A DNA stretch of 10,244 nt from Aquirhabdus sp. (GTDB taxonomy: Bacteria; Pseudomonadota; Gammaproteobacteria; Pseudomonadales; Moraxellaceae): assembly GCA_030151145.1 (NCBI GenBank), contig JASLEL010000248.1:1-10244 (forward strand). Direction: 5' to 3'. The notes below the pieces were generated by a model, which did no database searches, was not told the origin of the DNA, and saw nothing but the letters and a program-made list of their open reading frames with translations. The first letter of the stretch is position 1; each line of letters begins with the position of its first letter. Below are positions 1 to 6,569 of this stretch, piece by piece. The position numbers and the translations under genes were made by a program.

Positions 1-648
1 AACCGTATTGCCATTGGTGAAATACCAGTCAGACACACGCGAAGCCATATCACGCGCCGCACGCGAGCTGCCACCCTGAAAGATTTCTGGATGTGGTTTC
101 TGCAGCGGCTTGGGCTTTAAGGTGTAATTATGGAAGCGGTAAAAGTCACCGTTAAAGCTGAAATTATCCTCGGTCCAGATGCCCTTGAGTGCGCGGATAA
201 ACTCCTCGGAGCGACGATAGCGCTCATCATGTTCCAGCCAGTATTCACCGATCGCGGTGAACTCGCCTTTAAACCAGCCACTGACGATATTCACCGCCAC
301 ACGGCCATTGGTGAGCTGATCGATGGTCGCCAGTTGTTTGGCAGCCAGTGTCGGATTCCACGGACCCGGCAGGATGGCGGCGATGACTTTGAGCTTGTCG
401 GTCGCCGCCAGAATCGCATGGCTAAAGGCCACTGACTCATGCTGGTACTCCGCACCGTAGCCCGCGGTAAAGCGGATCTGGGTCAGCGCATAGTCAAAGC
501 CACTCTTCTCGGCGGCCTGCGCAAGCTTGCGGTTGTAGTCGATGCTCCAGTCGGTGCGCTGCTCGATATTGCTGACGACGAGGCCGCCGCTGACATTGGG
601 CACCCAGTAGGCGAATTTGACCGGATCGTTGGAAGTAACCTGAGACAT
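1..648 (-). CDS. sfnG: Dimethyl-sulfone monooxygenase SfnG (FMNH2-dependent), 3' end outside window
   Basis: The first 216 residues of a bacterial-luciferase-fold (LLM) flavin monooxygenase are present; the stop codon lies beyond base 1. The protein opens MSQVTSNDPVKFAYWVPN and continues with LTQIRFTAGYGAEYQHESV (about residues 56-74), the LPGPWNP segment near 93-99 and EIFQGGSSRAARDM near 188-201, all of which I recognise as SfnG rather than SsuD or MsuD. SfnG uses FMNH2 and O2 to oxidise dimethyl sulfone to methanesulfinate in the cytoplasm, a sulfur-starvation pathway. The start at 648 follows an AGGAA ribosome site seven bases upstream. It lies 41 bp downstream of the FMN reductase gene, surely in the same operon, so its reduced flavin comes from the neighbour. 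The family is about 360 residues long, so roughly 60% is seen. Confidence 0.93.
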   Translation of the reverse strand, partial: MSQVTSNDPVKFAYWVPNVSGGLVVSNIEQRTDWSIDYNRKLAQAAEKSGFDYALTQIRFTAGYGAEYQHESVAFSHAILAATDKLKVIAAILPGPWNPTLAAKQLATIDQLTNGRVAVNIVSGWFKGEFTAIGEYWLEHDERYRRSEEFIRALKGIWTEDNFSFNGDFYRFHNYTLKPKPLQKPHPEIFQGGSSRAARDMASRVSDWYFTNGNTV

Positions 649-689
649 GATGGGATTCCTGTTTTTAAAAGTGAAAGTTAGGCAAATCG

Positions 690-1475
690 TTAAAGATTGA
701 CGACATGGGGGGTGGATGAATGGGTTTCGCTGGTCTTGCGATGTGTATCAGTTGAACTGGCTACAGCACCATGCAGCGCCTGATCGGCGGCATGCAGACT
801 CGGCACCTGAGTAGACGGCAGCACGGATGGCTGATTGACGGGTTTATTCAACTGCACATGGGTCTGATGCTGAAAGAAACTGGCATCATCACGTACAGGC
901 GTCGTCGCGGCATAACGCAGCACCGGCAGGGCGCGGGCGACGGCGAGCTTGATGCGGTCTTTCAGCGCCGGGCTCGTCACCTGATAGTGGGCAAAGTCCG
1001 CATCGGTGGCATACACCCCAATCGGCAGCGTCTGCGCCTGAAAGAAACTAAACAACGGACGCAACTGATGCTCCAGCACCAACGCATGGCGATCACTGCC
1101 ACCCGACGCGGCGAGCAGCACCGGCACATCCGCCAGCGCAAACTGATCGACAAAGTCGAACAGATGCTTAAACAGCCCGGTGAATGACGCACGATAAACC
1201 GGCGTCCCGACGATCAGCGCATCGGCACTCTCAATGGCTTGCAGTGCCTGCTGTACCGCTTGCGGGAGCAAATCCCGGCTCACGACACCGCCCAAAAGAC
1301 TACCGATTTCACTGAGCTTGATGTAATGAATCTCAAGCGGCAGCGCCTGCTCAAGGTCAGCCAGAATGGCATTGAGCAGTCCTTCGGTCTTGGACGGCGC
1401 ATTCAGGCCGCCTGAGACCACGGTCAGTTTGAGGGGACGCGTTGATGCGGCTTTGGACAATTCGGCATGGCTCAT
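690..1475 (-). CDS. msuE: NAD(P)H-dependent FMN reductase, MsuE type, with C-terminal extension
   Basis: This 261-residue flavodoxin-like protein belongs to the SsuE/MsuE FMN reductases, which supply free FMNH2 to two-component sulfonate and sulfone monooxygenases. The flavin-phosphate loop SGGLNAPSKTEG is at residues 21-32, GTPVYRASFTGLFKHLFD at 90-107, and the MsuE-type stretch ASGGSDRHALVLEHQLRP at 123-140. The reductase core ends near residue 190, about the normal family length. Residues 191-261 form a low-complexity tail rich in His, Gln, Ser and Thr with no recognisable domain. I chose the ATG at 1475 because GGAG sits about nine bases before it; the ATG at 1517 lacks a ribosome site and lies within a few bases of the predicted transcription start. 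It is the first gene of the operon with sfnG, behind a sigma-54-type promoter. Confidence 0.9.
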   Translation of the reverse strand: MSHAELSKAASTRPLKLTVVSGGLNAPSKTEGLLNAILADLEQALPLEIHYIKLSEIGSLLGGVVSRDLLPQAVQQALQAIESADALIVGTPVYRASFTGLFKHLFDFVDQFALADVPVLLAASGGSDRHALVLEHQLRPLFSFFQAQTLPIGVYATDADFAHYQVTSPALKDRIKLAVARALPVLRYAATTPVRDDASFFQHQTHVQLNKPVNQPSVLPSTQVPSLHAADQALHGAVASSTDTHRKTSETHSSTPHVVNL

Positions 1476-1531
1476 GAGATGTACTCCAAAATCAAAAACA
1501 GCATGGATGTCATGCAAGATGACTTCTATTA

Positions 1532-1547
1532 CGCGAAATCCATGCCA
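1532..1547 (-). promoter_or_regulatory. Sigma-54 (-24/-12) promoter of msuE-sfnG
   Basis: On the minus strand the sequence reads TGGCATGGATTTCGCG, matching TGGCACG-N4-TTGCW with the obligatory GG and GC ten bases apart. The weak point is TCGC in place of TTGC. Predicted transcription start is near 1521, giving a leader of about 46 bases before the msuE ATG. It is supported by related elements before the other two operons and by what is known of SfnR, a sigma-54-dependent activator of sfnG in Pseudomonas. No transcript data are available here. Confidence 0.65.
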
Positions 1548-1596
1548 TATTATTTTTAATAGTTAAAACAATAAATTAAATAAAATTAATGCTTGT

Positions 1597-1650
1597 ACTG
1601 TTGCCACAGCAACCCCGTTTTTGCTGAACTGGTGTTGCTGTGGCAACAGT
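1597..1650. promoter_or_regulatory. Perfect 17-bp inverted repeat: paired activator sites upstream of msuE
   Basis: ACTGTTGCCACAGCAAC (1597-1613) and its exact reverse complement (1634-1650) flank a 20-bp spacer. Each arm is itself partly dyadic (TTGC-N4-GCAA). With flanking bases, one arm gives TGT-N10-ACA and the other TGT-N10-ACC, the spacing used by some sigma-54 enhancer-binding proteins such as NifA. The pair lies about 50 to 105 bp upstream of the -24 box across AT-rich DNA, the usual place for upstream activator sequences. It is not followed by a T-tract on either strand, so it is unlikely to be a terminator. Which regulator binds is inference; SfnR is the obvious candidate. Confidence 0.6.
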
Positions 1651-1674
1651 CAACATTCACAACATCACTTGGAT

Positions 1675-1704
1675 AAAAACACCCGACCCGGTGGATACCG
1701 GATC
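1675..1704 (-). terminator. Rho-independent terminator after the outer-membrane channel gene
   Basis: On the minus strand GATCCGGT-ATCC-ACCGGGTC forms an eight-pair stem (one G-U pair) with a four-base loop. A GGGTG gap follows and then a run of five T. It starts about 20 bases after the stop codon at 1725 and separates this operon from msuE-sfnG. The T-run is short and slightly displaced, so read-through into msuE is possible. Confidence 0.65.
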
Positions 1705-1724
1705 AGGCGTCTGGGGGATTGGGC

Positions 1725-2597
1725 TTAAAAAACCTGCAGCAGGCGCAGATTGATCTGGTTGTTATCCTTAAAGCCGTTCTGCACGGCGATGTCCTTACCA
1801 TAGGTAAAGATCACTTGCGTCTTGTCGGATGCCCAGAGACCCGTACCGATCCAGAATTTACTCTCGGTCGTGGCATCGGAGGTCACGCCGTTCTGCTTGG
1901 TGTCACCGCCGTTGATATAGGCAAAACCTGCGCGCAGGTCGGCCTTGGGCGTGATGAAATAGCGGGCATTGGTTTGTAGCTCATAGCCGGGTTTCTGCGT
2001 CAGGGTGCCGCCACCCACCGCATCAGTATTGTGACCGTAGAAGGTCACATCGCCAGCGATATCCCATGCCACATTGGGAGCCAGACGGGTCGAAAACGCC
2101 GCCTGCAGATTGAGCTTGTAGCGGTTCTGCCCGATGTTCAGCGCATTGCTGCTGTTGTAGTCGCCGGTCGGCAGGAACAGGTATGGCGTGACCCCGAGGA
2201 AGGTGTGGTTCTGCGTGTCATTGATCAGCCAGGTCGGGATGGCGAGGATGATATCCCCAAGCCCGCTGGCTGTGCCAAGCCCGCTGGCATCGTTGGTGCA
2301 GGTCTCATGCCCGAACGGAATCAGGATCTGCGGCAGCGTCAGCACGCCGCCGATATCGGTGTAATGCACCAGACGCGCAATGCCAAAGTCGGTATTCAGG
2401 CCGTTATTGCCCGGGGCCTTGTGGCTGCCCTGATACAGGCTATTGTACTGCCCGTCCTGCAAGTACAGCAGGCCCAAGGTGGTGCCGGCCGGTGCGGTGT
2501 CATAGTCACCGGCATCGAGATCGACAGCCTGCGCAGCGGTGGTTACCAAGGTGGTCGCCGCGATCAGCGCCGCCGGTAAAAGTTTCTGTTGCAACAT
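1725..2597 (-). CDS. Outer-membrane channel, Phenol_MetA_deg / SphA-like family
   Basis: The 290-residue product has a clear Sec signal peptide, MLQQKLLPAALIAATTLVTT followed by AAQA, with likely cleavage after residue 24. The mature part begins DLDAGDYDTAPAGTTLGLLY. This and the later LVHYTDIGGVLTLPQILIPFGH, PYLFLPTGDY and alternating beta-strand patterns are typical of the putative outer-membrane channels often encoded beside hydrophobic-compound degradation genes. The chain ends in a terminal Phe (LRLLQVF), the usual signal for beta-barrel insertion. Start at 2597 is preceded by TGGGGA. It lies 58 bp behind the ACAD-like gene with no promoter visible between, so it is probably cotranscribed. 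Its likely job is to let a small, poorly polar organic compound cross the outer membrane; the substrate is not shown by the sequence. Confidence 0.85.
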   Translation of the reverse strand: MLQQKLLPAALIAATTLVTTAAQAVDLDAGDYDTAPAGTTLGLLYLQDGQYNSLYQGSHKAPGNNGLNTDFGIARLVHYTDIGGVLTLPQILIPFGHETCTNDASGLGTASGLGDIILAIPTWLINDTQNHTFLGVTPYLFLPTGDYNSSNALNIGQNRYKLNLQAAFSTRLAPNVAWDIAGDVTFYGHNTDAVGGGTLTQKPGYELQTNARYFITPKADLRAGFAYINGGDTKQNGVTSDATTESKFWIGTGLWASDKTQVIFTYGKDIAVQNGFKDNNQINLRLLQVF

Positions 2598-2655
2598 GAG
2601 GTATCCCCAGATTTAAAAAATAAAAAGCACCATCCAAAACCACCATAAAAAAACG

Positions 2656-3834
2656 TTATTCGCCGCCCGCTTCAAACAGCTCCAGCGGCAGGCCGACCTG
2701 CCCCTTGCCGATCCACTCACGAGCGATGTTGTTGGACGGGCCCATGCCGATCCCGGCACGTGCATCGCGAAACAGACGCTCCAGTACGCCGCGCTTGTAG
2801 CCGTAGCCGCCGCTGATATCGAGTGCGAGCCTTGCGACTTTGTTGGCGACCTCGGCGGCATGGACCTTAAACTCAGTCAAAGGCAACAGGATCTCCCCTT
2901 GTGGACGGCCTGCAGCTTCGAGTTCATTGAGCTGGCGAGCGAGGTCTGCCTGCCACGGACCGAGGCTTGAGACCAGAATCTTGGCCTCGCCGATCTGCTG
3001 GCGCAGGACCTGATAGTCCGAGAGGCTGCGGTTGAAATCCTGATGGGTGGTGCGGGTCGCGTATTTGACGACTTCCTCGAGTGCTGCCCGTGCCACGCCA
3101 TGCCAGACGGCACCGAGACCAATCAGATAGACCGGCGATACGCCGTGGTAGATGATGTCCTTGCCTTGGTTCTCATCGCCTAAGCGGTCTTTGTTCGGCA
3201 CATGGACGTTCTCGTAGCGGATCGGACCGCTATGGTTACCATGCACACCCAGCGCCTCCCACGTCCCGGCTTGGATACCCGGCACCTTGCCATCGACAAT
3301 AAAGAAAGAAATTTCCGTCGGGCCCTTGGCACCCGGCGTACGGGTCTGGACGAGGTAGTAGTCGGCCTGACCTGAGCTCGTCGTGAAGGATTTTTCGGCA
3401 TTGATCAGGTAATCCTCACCTGATCGAGAAGCCTCGCTAAAGTTAAACCACCAGTGACCACCGGAGGCTTTTTCACTGGTCGAATAGGTGCCGACCAGAC
3501 CATCACGCGCGGTCTTGAGCCAACGGGCTTTCTGGTCATCGTTACCGTAGAGCTGGATGGTCTTGAAGGCACCGGAATGCATGACATAGACGAGGCCGGT
3601 TGAGGCACAGGCATGACCGATCTCTTCAGATGCAATGGCAAAGGCGACGAAATCCAAGCCCAGACCGCTATCGGCCTCAGGCAGGAACAGGCTGTTCCAA
3701 CCGGCACGGGCCAAGGCATTCAGGTTATCGCGTGGATAGGTATAGGTCGCATCGATATGCGCAGCATTGGGACGGATGTGTTCATCGGCGAGTGCACGGA
3801 TGTCACTACGGATCTTGTCGTAATCAATACTCAT
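2656..3834 (-). CDS. Acyl-CoA-dehydrogenase-fold flavoprotein, probable organosulfur oxidoreductase/monooxygenase
   Basis: This 392-residue protein has the full ACAD layout: helical N-terminus (LFLPEADSGLGLDFVAF near 49-65), a flavin-contacting loop TYSTSEKASGGHW (116-128), a middle beta domain (GTWEALGVHGNHSGPIRYENV, 190-210) and a C-terminal helical bundle with DISGGYGYKRG and ERLFRDARAGIGMGPSN. By eye alignment, the catalytic Glu of medium-chain ACADs (E376, in YEGT) corresponds to Gly365 here. I also find no Glu where isovaleryl-CoA dehydrogenase places its alternative base. That points away from acyl-CoA oxidation and towards oxygenase-like members such as SfnB/SfnC, DszC or nitroalkane-type enzymes. 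The ATG at 3834 follows GGAG six bases upstream and is preferred to the TTG at 3846. It heads an operon with the outer-membrane channel gene, behind a sigma-54-type promoter. Fold is certain; reaction is inferred. Confidence 0.8.
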   Translation of the reverse strand: MSIDYDKIRSDIRALADEHIRPNAAHIDATYTYPRDNLNALARAGWNSLFLPEADSGLGLDFVAFAIASEEIGHACASTGLVYVMHSGAFKTIQLYGNDDQKARWLKTARDGLVGTYSTSEKASGGHWWFNFSEASRSGEDYLINAEKSFTTSSGQADYYLVQTRTPGAKGPTEISFFIVDGKVPGIQAGTWEALGVHGNHSGPIRYENVHVPNKDRLGDENQGKDIIYHGVSPVYLIGLGAVWHGVARAALEEVVKYATRTTHQDFNRSLSDYQVLRQQIGEAKILVSSLGPWQADLARQLNELEAAGRPQGEILLPLTEFKVHAAEVANKVARLALDISGGYGYKRGVLERLFRDARAGIGMGPSNNIAREWIGKGQVGLPLELFEAGGE

Positions 3835-3873
3835 GGGTTGCTCCAATCTCGATTAAAAAGAAATGACTGAAAA

Positions 3874-3907
3874 GCCGCTCCGCAACCCTAAGGGTGACGA
3901 GAGCGGC
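3874..3907 (-). other. Stable hairpin in the 5' leader of the ACAD-like gene
   Basis: On the minus strand GCCGCTC and GAGCGGC form a seven-pair stem enclosing a second short stem (ACCC/GGGT), and the outer stem is followed directly by TTTT. If transcription starts near 3912, the hairpin begins within the first few bases of the message. It could protect the 5' end of the mRNA, as known leader hairpins do, or act as a weak terminator/attenuator. The sequence alone does not decide. Confidence 0.5.
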
Positions 3908-3922
3908 CTACCCGATAGATAG

Positions 3923-3938
3923 AGCAACGCCTGTACCA
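3923..3938 (-). promoter_or_regulatory. Sigma-54 (-24/-12) promoter of the ACAD-like/channel operon
   Basis: The minus strand reads TGGTACAGGCGTTGCT, an excellent fit to TGGYAYR-N4-TTGCW, with GG and GC ten bases apart and an exact TTGCT at -12. Predicted start is near 3912, about 78 bases before the ATG at 3834. It is the best-matching promoter in the window. AT-rich DNA (about 3940-3985) and a dyad activator-site candidate lie upstream. Confidence 0.72.
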
Positions 3939-4020
3939 AAGTTTAATTAATTGTTTTTATTTAATTATTTTAAAAATAAACAGCTTGTTCACTGACTGCA
4001 TGCCAGCCACCTGCTGGATC

Positions 4021-4040
4021 ACTGTTAATAGAGCAACAGT
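4021..4040. promoter_or_regulatory. Activator-site dyad ACTGTT-N8-AACAGT upstream of the ACAD-like operon
   Basis: ACTGTT (4021-4026) and AACAGT (4035-4040) form a perfect dyad with eight bases between, giving TGT-N10-ACA. It shares ACTGTT-N6-GCAAC with the repeat before msuE, and ATC(C)ACTGTTRATAG with the region upstream of livG. Its edge is 82 bp from the -24 box, suitable for DNA-loop activation by a sigma-54 enhancer-binding protein. Confidence 0.55.
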
Positions 4041-4105
4041 GGCAAAGCCACGCTTTTTATATCTGTTTTTGGCATATGCATTTTTTGCCGTACACGCGTC
4101 AAAAT

Positions 4106-4130
4106 AAAAAAAGGGATGATTGCTCATCCC
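4106..4130 (-). terminator. Rho-independent terminator of the liv-type operon
   Basis: On the minus strand GGGATGA-GCAA-TCATCCC is a perfect seven-pair stem with a four-base loop, followed immediately by seven T. It lies 28 bases after the livF stop at 4159. Short T-rich sequence follows the stem on the other strand too, but no plus-strand gene ends here. It isolates the importer operon from the ACAD-like operon. Confidence 0.85.
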
Positions 4131-4158
4131 CGTTTTAAAACCTGTGATCAATACCGCG

Positions 4159-4941
4159 CTAGACCGCCTCGGGCAAAGCCTCCTGTACACCAAGATAAGA
4201 GTCCGACAACACGTCAGTGTCAATCAGATCCGCTGCGGCGCCATGCCAGATACTGGTACCATTGTTCAGGACAACCGCATCCCGCGCATAAGGCAGTACG
4301 GCATGGGCATTCTGCTCGGCGATGAGGAGGCTCAAGCCTTCTTCCTGATGCAGCGTATGTAAAAGCGCAAAGACCTCCTCGACAATCTGCGGGGCAAGGC
4401 CCATGGAAGGTTCATCCAAGAGCAAAAGCCGGGGCTGTGTCAGCAACGCTCGTGCAATCGCCAGCATCTGCTGCTCACCACCAGAAGTTAGTCCGGCATA
4501 CTGGGTCCGCTTGACCTCAAGCCTCGGGAAACGCGCATATGTCTCATCCAGCAAGCGACGAATCTCGACACGTGTGAGACGACCACCTAATGTGCCCGAC
4601 AGCAGATTTTCCTCCACCGTTAGATGGGCAAAGCAACGCCTACCCTCCAGCACCTGCGCCAGTCCAGCCCGCACAAGCGTATGCGGTTCATGCGTCAGGA
4701 TCGAGTGACCCTGATAGTGAATATCCCCATGCGTGACCTCGCCTCGAGCCGCTCCGAGTAGACGGGATATGGCTTTTAGCGTTGTGGATTTACCGGCACC
4801 ATTGGCCCCCAGCAGCACGGTAAAGCCACTCTGTGGCACAGCAAACGACACATCATGCACCGCATGAATCACCTGCTGGTAGACCACCTTAAGATGATCA
4901 ACCGCAAGGATCGGCTGAGATAAATCACTGGGCTGTGCCAT
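4159..4941 (-). CDS. livF: ABC transporter ATP-binding protein, LivF type
   Basis: The 260-residue cytoplasmic ATPase is one of the two nucleotide-binding subunits of a HAAT-family importer. Walker A GANGAGKST is at residues 45-53, the family-typical QVLEGRR at 97-103, the signature region TSGGEQQMLAIARAL at 152-166 and Walker B LLLLDEPSMGLAP at 172-184 with catalytic Glu177. AEQNA at 208-212 is the usual LivF form of the switch region. The reading frame is open back to 5100 inside the binding-protein gene, but the ATG at 4941 has AGGAG seven bases upstream and begins at normal family length. It is the last gene of the operon, separated from the binding-protein gene by 67 bp holding a terminator-like hairpin. 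Confidence 0.92.
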   Translation of the reverse strand: MAQPSDLSQPILAVDHLKVVYQQVIHAVHDVSFAVPQSGFTVLLGANGAGKSTTLKAISRLLGAARGEVTHGDIHYQGHSILTHEPHTLVRAGLAQVLEGRRCFAHLTVEENLLSGTLGGRLTRVEIRRLLDETYARFPRLEVKRTQYAGLTSGGEQQMLAIARALLTQPRLLLLDEPSMGLAPQIVEEVFALLHTLHQEEGLSLLIAEQNAHAVLPYARDAVVLNNGTSIWHGAAADLIDTDVLSDSYLGVQEALPEAV

Positions 4942-4967
4942 GGCATAACTCCTAATCAGACAAAAGG

Positions 4968-4998
4968 AAAAATCCGATCCAGCGATATACCGGATCGG
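4968..4998 (-). terminator. Intercistronic terminator-like hairpin between binding protein and livF
   Basis: On the minus strand CCGATCC and GGATCGG pair into a seven-base stem with an 11-base loop, followed by ATTTTT. It starts 10 bases after the binding-protein stop. The AGGAG of livF lies just downstream, so termination must be partial. Hairpins of this kind often protect the upstream mRNA from 3' exonucleases and keep binding-protein levels above those of the transporter core. Confidence 0.5.
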
Positions 4999-5008
4999 GC
5001 CGAAAGGG

Positions 5009-6403
5009 TTATTGCTCGGCTTTACAGTCGCGCGGCGTGATGCCCTTTTCCTTGGCATAGGCCAGTGCGGATTTCTCGATGATCGGGCGCAGGGTGGCAC
5101 GGTCCGCCTGAATCCAGTTACTGATCACATTCCACTTCTTGCCATCCCACTGCTGGAAGCGCACCGCACCGCCGCCTTCGTGGTCAGCACAGCTTAATTT
5201 CAGCGGTTGTACGAGGCCCAGTGCACCCAGCTGCTTCAAACGGGCATCATCCAGATCCAGATGCTCAAAGCCCCAGCGCACCTGCTCGCCAGTCAAGGGA
5301 TGCTGACCGAATTTGGCCTGTGCGACCCGTACCGCTTCGACGTTCAGGATGCCATTGACCACACCAAGGTTGTAATAGACCGTCCCGAAGCGCTTGGGAT
5401 CGGCCAAATTGCCCTTGCCTTTGGACTCGATGTATTTATTGATCTCCTGCAGCACCGGGAAGCTCGTACCCGACGGATGGGTTGTGATCGAGACAAAGCC
5501 CTTGGCCGCATCGCCCGCAGGGATCACGTCTTCTTCGGAATTACTCCAGATATTGCCGATGATGTGATTGACCGGATAGCCCGTGCGCTTGGCCGTCGTG
5601 ATCGCCACCGGATTCATCACGCCCCAGCCACGCAGAATCACCCAGTCCGGCTGCTCACGACGAATGGTCAGCCACTGCGAGAGCTGCTCATTGCCCGGAT
5701 GCGGCACTTCAATCTGGGTGGCGGTAAAGCCATACTGCTTGGCCAGCAGATCGACAATTGGAATGGTCTCTTTGCCATACGGCGAGCCGTGGTAGAGCAC
5801 GACGATCTTTTTGCCTTTGAGTTTGGCTAGACCACCAGATTGCTGGCCGATGTAATTAATGATCGCGGACACTTCACTGTAGGGATTGAGCTGCAGTGGG
5901 AAGACATAGGGAAAGACGCGACCGTCCGTCGAATCGGTACGGCCATGGTTGATGGTAATCAGCGGGATCTTGTCAGCCGTCGAGCGATCCAGGGTCGCGT
6001 AGGCAATACCGACCGACAGCGGATTGGTCGCGGTGGCGGGTTCGCCATTCGGGCCTTTCTTTAGGCGTTCATAGCACTCGACGCCCTTCTCAACCACATA
6101 CTCAGTCTCGCACTCGCGCCAGATCAGCTTGACGCCATTCACGCCGCCATCGCGGGTATTGATCAGGTTCAAATAGTCAATGAAGCCGCCAAAGAATCCC
6201 GTGCCGCCCGCCGCATACGGCCCGACGCGATAACTCTGTAGCGGGAAGTATTGATTTCCGCCCGCTTGGGCCTTGGGCGCATCGGCATAAGTGACATTCG
6301 CGCCTGCCACCATCAGGGCTGCGGCAGCAAGCATCGCCAGACGCGAGCGGCGGTGTTGCGTCGGGGTCTTATTCAAAATCACATCAGGAAAATTCGTGTG
6401 CAT
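5009..6403 (-). CDS. Periplasmic substrate-binding protein of the Liv/HAAT type (Peripla_BP_6)
   Basis: The 464-residue product has a signal peptide with a long basic n-region (QHRRSR at 17-22), a hydrophobic core LAMLAAAALMVAGANV and cleavage near residues 40-42 (TYADA). The mature chain has two alpha/beta lobes: VKLIWRECETEYVVEKGVECYERL (split near 91-114) is typical of lobe one, with ITINHGRTDSTDGRVFPYVFPL and KKIVVLYHGSPYGKE further on. Four cysteines (two at 98 and 110) could form periplasmic disulfides. The ATG at 6403 has GGAG six bases upstream; the tandem ATGs at 6421 lack a ribosome site. It is longer than classic LivK/LivJ and resembles binding proteins used for varied organic acids and aromatics, so an amino-acid ligand should not be assumed. 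Its position in a sulfur cluster suggests an organosulfur ligand, which is inference. Confidence 0.87.
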   Translation of the reverse strand: MHTNFPDVILNKTPTQHRRSRLAMLAAAALMVAGANVTYADAPKAQAGGNQYFPLQSYRVGPYAAGGTGFFGGFIDYLNLINTRDGGVNGVKLIWRECETEYVVEKGVECYERLKKGPNGEPATATNPLSVGIAYATLDRSTADKIPLITINHGRTDSTDGRVFPYVFPLQLNPYSEVSAIINYIGQQSGGLAKLKGKKIVVLYHGSPYGKETIPIVDLLAKQYGFTATQIEVPHPGNEQLSQWLTIRREQPDWVILRGWGVMNPVAITTAKRTGYPVNHIIGNIWSNSEEDVIPAGDAAKGFVSITTHPSGTSFPVLQEINKYIESKGKGNLADPKRFGTVYYNLGVVNGILNVEAVRVAQAKFGQHPLTGEQVRWGFEHLDLDDARLKQLGALGLVQPLKLSCADHEGGGAVRFQQWDGKKWNVISNWIQADRATLRPIIEKSALAYAKEKGITPRDCKAEQ

Positions 6404-6433
6404 CACATACTCCAGCATCAATCATGGAAAATT

Positions 6434-6472
6434 AAAAAAACAGAGGCTCTGTACGTCGCGATAGCGACATAC
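6434..6472 (-). terminator. Attenuator-like hairpins in the leader of the binding-protein gene
   Basis: On the minus strand a GTATGTCGC-TATC-GCGACGTAC hairpin (one mismatch) leads into the small palindrome ACAGAG-C-CTCTGT, followed at once by seven T. The second stem is short, so termination would be weak. It sits about 30 bases before the binding-protein start and 41 bases after a possible leader peptide. It may be an attenuator or an mRNA-processing and stabilising element. Confidence 0.4.
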
Positions 6473-6512
6473 GAGGAATTCAGTTTCAGATTCAGTGCGA
6501 CCGGTCAGACGA

Positions 6513-6569
6513 TCAGAGGATTCTCAGAAGGTTTACCCTGCGACAGGAAGCGTTAAGGACTGCGGACAT
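6513..6569 (-). CDS. Possible 18-residue leader peptide upstream of the binding-protein gene
   Basis: The 217-bp gap between livM and the binding-protein gene contains a short frame reading MSAVLNASCRRVNLLRIL. An overlapping frame begins seven bases earlier (MNHVRSP, 6553-6576) and has the better ribosome site, AGGGG eight bases upstream. The CRRVNLLRI stretch is reminiscent of the RRxVDLxRV pattern of actinobacterial leader peptides linked to sulfur genes, as I recall them. A hairpin and T-run follow before the structural gene. Such a short frame can arise by chance; I include it because of its place and context. Confidence 0.2.
   Translation of the reverse strand: MSAVLNASCRRVNLLRIL

Noticed and set aside
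2031..2579. 182-residue plus-strand open frame opposite the outer-membrane channel gene
   Set aside because: It is antisense to a gene with a clear signal peptide and family motifs, and its translation resembles no protein.
4039..4058. Plus-strand hairpin GTGGC-AAA-GCCAC followed by TTTTT, terminator-like
   Set aside because: No plus-strand gene ends here, the stem is only five pairs, and it overlaps the activator-site region; more likely part of a regulatory region or chance.
3957..4223. 88-residue minus-strand open frame between livF and the ACAD-like gene
   Set aside because: It runs through the livF terminator, the activator-site dyad and AT-rich promoter DNA, and its composition is not protein-like.
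4942..5100. N-terminal extension of livF to the ATG at 5100
   Set aside because: It would overlap the binding-protein coding end and cross the intercistronic hairpin; the ATG at 4941 has AGGAG and standard length.
5207..5830. 207-residue plus-strand open frame opposite the binding-protein gene
   Set aside because: Long antisense frames are common in GC-rich genes; no ribosome site and no recognisable domain, while the minus-strand protein is well supported.
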